This document shows, one piece after another, positions 6,535-9,691 of a stretch of 9,691 nucleotides of DNA. Location: the NCBI GenBank assembly GCA_003602665.1, contig QQSG01000068.1, forward strand, positions 1-9,691, written 5' to 3'. The DNA comes from Candidatus Poseidoniales archaeon. GTDB lineage: Archaea > Thermoplasmatota > Poseidoniia > Poseidoniales > Poseidoniaceae. Every line of letters starts with the position of its first letter. The first letter of the stretch is position 1. A model generated the notes under the pieces. The model made no database searches. It had not been told where the DNA came from and saw only the letters and a list, made by a program, of their open reading frames with translations. A program made the translations under genes and the position numbers.

Positions 6535-7779
6535 ATGTCAGAACAAATTTTAGAACAATACGGTAATGTAACAATCTATACAGAAGCGAATCATCCATCT
6601 CCAATATACCATGTGGAAGGGTCTGTTGCACCGAACCCTCACGGAGATCTTGCAGTACTTTTCGAAGATGATAATCTTGAGGAAGTGATGTACAACGGTG
6701 GGACACAGTGTGTCAAGGTTGCTCACCGAGAGCATGGTATGTGCCGCACAAATGTATGGATTAATGATGAAGCGGGAATGCAAATCGCAAAGAACATTGC
6801 TGGTTTCACAAACGTTCCACTTGGGGATGGGCCTGGCATGGTACCCATTTTTGATGGCCGCCTTCCTGATGGATCCCGTGTAAACGGAACGATTCCACCG
6901 GTTTCACCAGATGGACCGACACTCACGATTCGTAAATTCAAGGAAGACCCTCTCACAATGATCGACCTTGTCAAATTCGGAACTGTTAATTCAAGACTTG
7001 CAGCAATGATGTGGGTTTGGATTGAAGGACTTGACAGCCGACCTGCAAACTTTGTCATTGCAGGAGGTACTGGTTCAGGTAAAACCACTACGCTGAATTG
7101 TCTCGGAATGTATATTCCATGGAGTCGCCGTCTCCTTACTGTCGAAGATACCGCAGAATTACAAGTCTACCACGACCACTGGCTACGTATGGAAACACGA
7201 AGAGAACGTCCTGATGGAACGCCTGAGGTTGACATGAATGACTGTTTGAAATCGAGCCTACGTATGCGTCCTGACAGAATCATTGTTGGAGAAGTACGTG
7301 GACCTGAATGCGCTACCCTTCTGACTGCAATGAATACAGGGCACGACGGGTCCTTCGGAAGCCTTCACGCAAACACTGCTCAAGAAACTGTAACGAGAAT
7401 GATCAATCCGCCAATGAATGTACCTCCGATTATGCTCACAGGTCTGGATTTAATCATTATTCAAGCTCGTCTACACGTTAACGGAAAAACTGCCCGTAAG
7501 ATTACTGAAGTTGCTGAAATTGCAGGAATGGAAGGATCCAAACCTCGTCTGAACACAATTTGGAAGTATAATGCTCATACAGATCAAATCGAAGAAACTG
7601 GAATCCCTTCCAACCTCAGAGAAGTCATTTGCCGAGCGGCGGGTGTAACTCCTGATGTTTTCGAAAAGCACGTTAGTCAGCGACAACAAATCATTGAAGA
7701 TTTAGTTGCTCGTGGAATCTCCGATATCCAATCGGTTACAACCGTCGTACAGAACTTCTACGCTCAGAACAATCATTGA
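6535..7779 (+). CDS. Type II/IV secretion ATPase of a Tad/Epd-like pilus (TadA/CpaF/EpdL family)
   Basis: This 414-aa cytoplasmic hexameric motor hydrolyses ATP to drive pilin insertion or extraction at the T2SSF platform. Landmarks are all intact: the N-terminal domain with VNGTIPPVSPDGPTLTIRKF (117-136); Walker A GGTGSGKTT (177-185, K183, T184); the Asp box LLTVEDTAELQ (200-210, E204); Walker B IIVGE (249-253, catalytic E253) within RMRPDRIIVGEVRGPE; and the His box GHDGSFGSLHANT (269-281, H270 and H278). The ETRRE...RMRPDRIIVGEVRGPE and AMNTGHDGS patterns are closer to TadA/CpaF than to PilB/GspE, and there is no C-terminal zinc finger of the GspE kind. The protein lies in the size range of TadA/CpaF. 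It is the last gene of the cluster and its stop overlaps the end of the convergent SAP gene. Whether it powers extension, retraction or both cannot be read from the sequence. Confidence 0.9.
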   Translation: MSEQILEQYGNVTIYTEANHPSPIYHVEGSVAPNPHGDLAVLFEDDNLEEVMYNGGTQCVKVAHREHGMCRTNVWINDEAGMQIAKNIAGFTNVPLGDGPGMVPIFDGRLPDGSRVNGTIPPVSPDGPTLTIRKFKEDPLTMIDLVKFGTVNSRLAAMMWVWIEGLDSRPANFVIAGGTGSGKTTTLNCLGMYIPWSRRLLTVEDTAELQVYHDHWLRMETRRERPDGTPEVDMNDCLKSSLRMRPDRIIVGEVRGPECATLLTAMNTGHDGSFGSLHANTAQETVTRMINPPMNVPPIMLTGLDLIIIQARLHVNGKTARKITEVAEIAGMEGSKPRLNTIWKYNAHTDQIEETGIPSNLREVICRAAGVTPDVFEKHVSQRQQIIEDLVARGISDIQSVTTVVQNFYAQNNH

Positions 7780-9527
7780 TTGTCCTGAAGTCGAAGTCTT
7801 GCTAACAAAGCATCGACACGGTCAATCTTTCCACGAACATGACCAACACGGTCAGAAGCATCTGCAACAGAATCTGCGAGTTCTAACTCTGGCTCATCTA
7901 TCTCAACCTGTGTTGGCTTGAATGTGGCTGCTAGAGCCCTCAATTCAGCAACAATAGCATCGACTTGGTCATCACTGACGAGAATCCCGGGTGCTAATCG
8001 TGGAATTTGATTTGGAGTGAGATATCCTAATTCAGTTCCGATGATTCCTGCACATGCAAGGACTCTTGGTCGCAACTCACTTGTGTTAACGAGATATCCT
8101 TTTGATTCTAAGAAACGAATGATTAGACTTTGTTGTCCCTCAGAAAAGTCACCTTCGCTTGATTCAAGTACAGTCTCAACTAGAGATTCAAAGGATCCTA
8201 GATTCCTTTCAAGTCGCTCGATTGTTCGACGGCTTTGGTCCGGAAGATGAATCGCCCCATGATAGAGGATTCTCAACAAGCGATTCTTTCGAGCCGCAAC
8301 AGGATCCTGTAATTCTTCAGCTTCACTGATTTCGAGATGCAAATCAAACAAAGCGTGAAGTCGTCCGGATACAGCAGGACTTCTCAAGTCCAAACCTTTC
8401 GAACGGGCTTCTTCTTCAAATTCCATTCTTGCCTGTACGAGGTTCCCTTTCTGCCCAGCAACAATTTCGGGAATCCGTTCTCTCATGTGCGGGCGTATTT
8501 GCTCAAACATTCGAATTGCTTCACGTTCGGACCAAGAACCAGGTTTGGCTGAAAGAGCATTTTTCTCTTGTTCAGATCGGTATGCTACTTCCATGATAAT
8601 GGTTCGAATTGCGTCTTTAACCCGTTGCATCTCAACAGAGAAACCATGTGTGGCAAGGCCTGATATGAAGGCACTCATATCTTCCATGTCAGTGGTACTG
8701 CCTACGAGGAGATAATCACGCGCAGCTGCTTCAACTTCAGCCCGCCGAGCATCAATTTCCAAAAGAGCGGCTTCTTCTTCCAACGTTGGTTCTTCAAGAG
8801 GCATTTCTTGCAACATTGGTGGAACATCCTGAACCTCGGAGATTGGTGCCATAGATTGTAGTGAATTATCTATAGATGCTGCAATATCTGCTAGGGAAGC
8901 ATCAAGCCCTTCATCTTCCATTTCTCCAATCAGTTCAGATTCTTGTTCGAAGGTCCAACCGTCTGGATTTTGTTCAGTAAAAGTTTCAACTTTAGATTCA
9001 ATTATTGTTTCTTGAGAACTTGTTTCATCATCTTCTGATGGTGATGGAATTTTGATGATAGGTCCGTTTTTCTTCAATGAACGTTTGATTACGCCCCAGT
9101 TTTTGTGTTGTGCTGATAACACACCTGCAACACGAATTAACAATGTTTGTCGATTTCCTGAACGTGGGAGTTCCAAGGCTTTACAAAGAGAATGAAGTTC
9201 TTCCTTAGATAATTTCTCAAGTTTATCTTCCTTGAGTTGCTTAGGATCATGATTCAAATGAAGGTACAAACGTTGCCTTCGAGTTCGGAGAGACCCTGTT
9301 TTCTTAATTCCAAATACTCCCAACAAATCGCCTAAGTCACTGTTTAGTATTACTCGCAGCCCATCGTTTGTGAGGTCCCAATCTGAGAGAATCAGATCAC
9401 GAATAAGTTGTGCTCTAAGATATTCAACGGAACCATTCTTTGCTAAGCCATACGCTGATGCAATTTCCTTCAGGTCTTCAAGACGGGCCTGATAGAGTTC
9501 AGACAAGAGACTTGAACGATCACTCAT
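7773..9527 (-). CDS. SAP-motif DNA-binding protein with acidic linker and helical C-terminus
   Basis: A 584-aa cytoplasmic protein with no signal peptide or membrane helix. Three SAP-like helix-turn-helix motifs lie at the N-terminus, about 46 residues apart: about 12-45 (LEDLKEIASAYGLAKNGS...LRAQLIRDL), about 58-91 (GDLLGVFGIKKTGS...RRQRLYLHL) and about 104-137 (SKEELHSLCKALELPRSGN...LLIRVAGVL). SAP motifs in other proteins bind AT-rich or structured DNA, so a chromatin or repair-related role is a fair guess, not shown. A long, strongly acidic, probably disordered linker (about 165-265) leads to a charged helical region (about 265-584) with no enzyme motif I can name. I start at ATG 9527, because the AGGTG SD at 9533-9537 lies five bases upstream. 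An in-frame ATG at 9638 would add 37 residues without SD support or SAP homology. The 3' end overlaps the ATPase gene by 7 bp. Confidence 0.8.
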   Translation of the reverse strand: MSDRSSLLSELYQARLEDLKEIASAYGLAKNGSVEYLRAQLIRDLILSDWDLTNDGLRVILNSDLGDLLGVFGIKKTGSLRTRRQRLYLHLNHDPKQLKEDKLEKLSKEELHSLCKALELPRSGNRQTLLIRVAGVLSAQHKNWGVIKRSLKKNGPIIKIPSPSEDDETSSQETIIESKVETFTEQNPDGWTFEQESELIGEMEDEGLDASLADIAASIDNSLQSMAPISEVQDVPPMLQEMPLEEPTLEEEAALLEIDARRAEVEAAARDYLLVGSTTDMEDMSAFISGLATHGFSVEMQRVKDAIRTIIMEVAYRSEQEKNALSAKPGSWSEREAIRMFEQIRPHMRERIPEIVAGQKGNLVQARMEFEEEARSKGLDLRSPAVSGRLHALFDLHLEISEAEELQDPVAARKNRLLRILYHGAIHLPDQSRRTIERLERNLGSFESLVETVLESSEGDFSEGQQSLIIRFLESKGYLVNTSELRPRVLACAGIIGTELGYLTPNQIPRLAPGILVSDDQVDAIVAELRALAATFKPTQVEIDEPELELADSVADASDRVGHVRGKIDRVDALLARLRLQDNQ

Positions 9528-9532
9528 AAGGG

Positions 9533-9537
9533 CACCT
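9533..9537 (-). promoter_or_regulatory. Shine-Dalgarno AGGTG that fixes the start of the SAP gene
   Basis: Read on the minus strand, AGGTG lies five bases before the ATG at 9527. This favours the 584-aa reading over the 621-aa one that begins at 9638. Confidence 0.65.
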
Positions 9538-9558
9538 AAGCCTCGTTGTTCCCTTACA

Positions 9559-9575
9559 GTATATGTGGTTTCGCT
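9559..9575 (-). promoter_or_regulatory. Candidate TATA/BRE promoter of the SAP gene
   Basis: On the minus strand the sequence reads GCGAAACCACATATAC, in which ACATATAC is TATA-like and the upstream GCGAAA resembles an archaeal BRE. With usual TATA spacing of about 26 bp, transcription would begin near 9536 and give a leader of about ten bases that just includes the SD. The coincidence of element, spacing and SD makes this the best promoter call in the window, but it rests on sequence only. Confidence 0.42.
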
Positions 9576-9641
9576 GTCCAAACATGCCAAATCGTTCGGT
9601 TTTGAAGGATGAATATGTTGTTCAACAGTGTATTTCAATCC

Positions 9642-9691
9642 ATGAAAGAAGAAAATTGGCTAAACCTTCAAACACGTTCGACTCACAGGAG
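9642..9691 (+). CDS. Possible 5' end of a divergent gene, cut by the window
   Basis: An ATG at 9642 opens a frame of 16 codons with no stop before the window ends (start MKEENWLNLQTRSTHR). It has no Shine-Dalgarno. A weak TATA-like GAATATG at 9611-9617 lies about 27 bases upstream, which would fit a leaderless mRNA. The stretch is too short to identify or to prove coding. The placement, divergent from the SAP gene across a short gap of about 114 bp, is plausible for a compact archaeal genome. Confidence 0.3.
   Translation, partial: MKEENWLNLQTRSTHR

Noticed and set aside
6535..7779. Archaellum motor FlaI/ArlI as identity of the ATPase
   Set aside because: The platform is split in two genes and the ETR...RMRPDRIIVGEVRGPE and NTGHDGS motifs read closer to TadA/CpaF; no archaellin or fla accessory genes are present.
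9528..9638. N-terminal extension of the SAP protein by 37 residues from ATG 9638
   Set aside because: The ATG at 9527 has an AGGTG SD at correct spacing and a TATA-like element just upstream; the extension would cover that promoter and has no SD of its own.

Overview
The window looks like a piece of an archaeal chromosome, most probably a planktonic euryarchaeon of the Marine Group II / Poseidoniales (Thermoplasmatota) type. The evidence is an archaeal-type replication protein A with a C-terminal zinc finger, followed directly by its RPA-associated partner protein; a pilus export module whose membrane platform is split into two genes as in archaeal Epd and bacterial Tad systems; SD-led and possibly leaderless starts; a TATA/BRE-like promoter; and moderate GC. 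The lineage is inferred from gene style only. Coding density is very high, and the only sizeable non-coding stretches are about 152 bp (2022-2173) and about 114 bp (9528-9641).

Layout. (1) 1-2021, plus strand: the C-terminal part of tldD, cut by the window edge, overlapping by 3 nt with a complete tldE/pmbA. Together they encode the two subunits of the TldD/E zinc metalloprotease. (2) 2174-4791, plus strand: a large single-strand DNA-binding RPA and an RPA-associated OB-fold plus winged-helix protein, whose start overlaps the RPA stop by one base. The RPA most likely starts at a TTG placed behind a full-length Shine-Dalgarno. (3) 4850-7779, plus strand: a tight four-gene cluster. It starts with an unrecognised 117-aa soluble protein, followed by two T2SSF-domain membrane proteins and a TadA/CpaF/EpdL-like secretion ATPase with intact Walker A, Walker B and His-box motifs. 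(4) 7773-9527, minus strand: a 584-aa protein with three SAP-like DNA-binding motifs, a long acidic linker and a helical C-terminus. Its stop codon overlaps the end of the ATPase gene by 7 bp. It has its own SD and a TATA-like promoter. (5) From 9642: a possible divergent gene, of which only 16 codons are visible.

How the genes work together. TldD and TldE form one enzyme. RPA and RPAP form one ssDNA-binding module. The two platform proteins plus the ATPase make the inner-membrane motor of a type IV pilus-like filament, but no pilin and no prepilin peptidase lie in the window, so those must be encoded elsewhere. The least expected item is the 117-aa protein heading the pilus cluster. Its layout recalls small tail or DNA-circularisation-type domains of phages, but this is only a visual resemblance.

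I see no tRNA, rRNA, CRISPR array, insertion sequence or integrase in the window.
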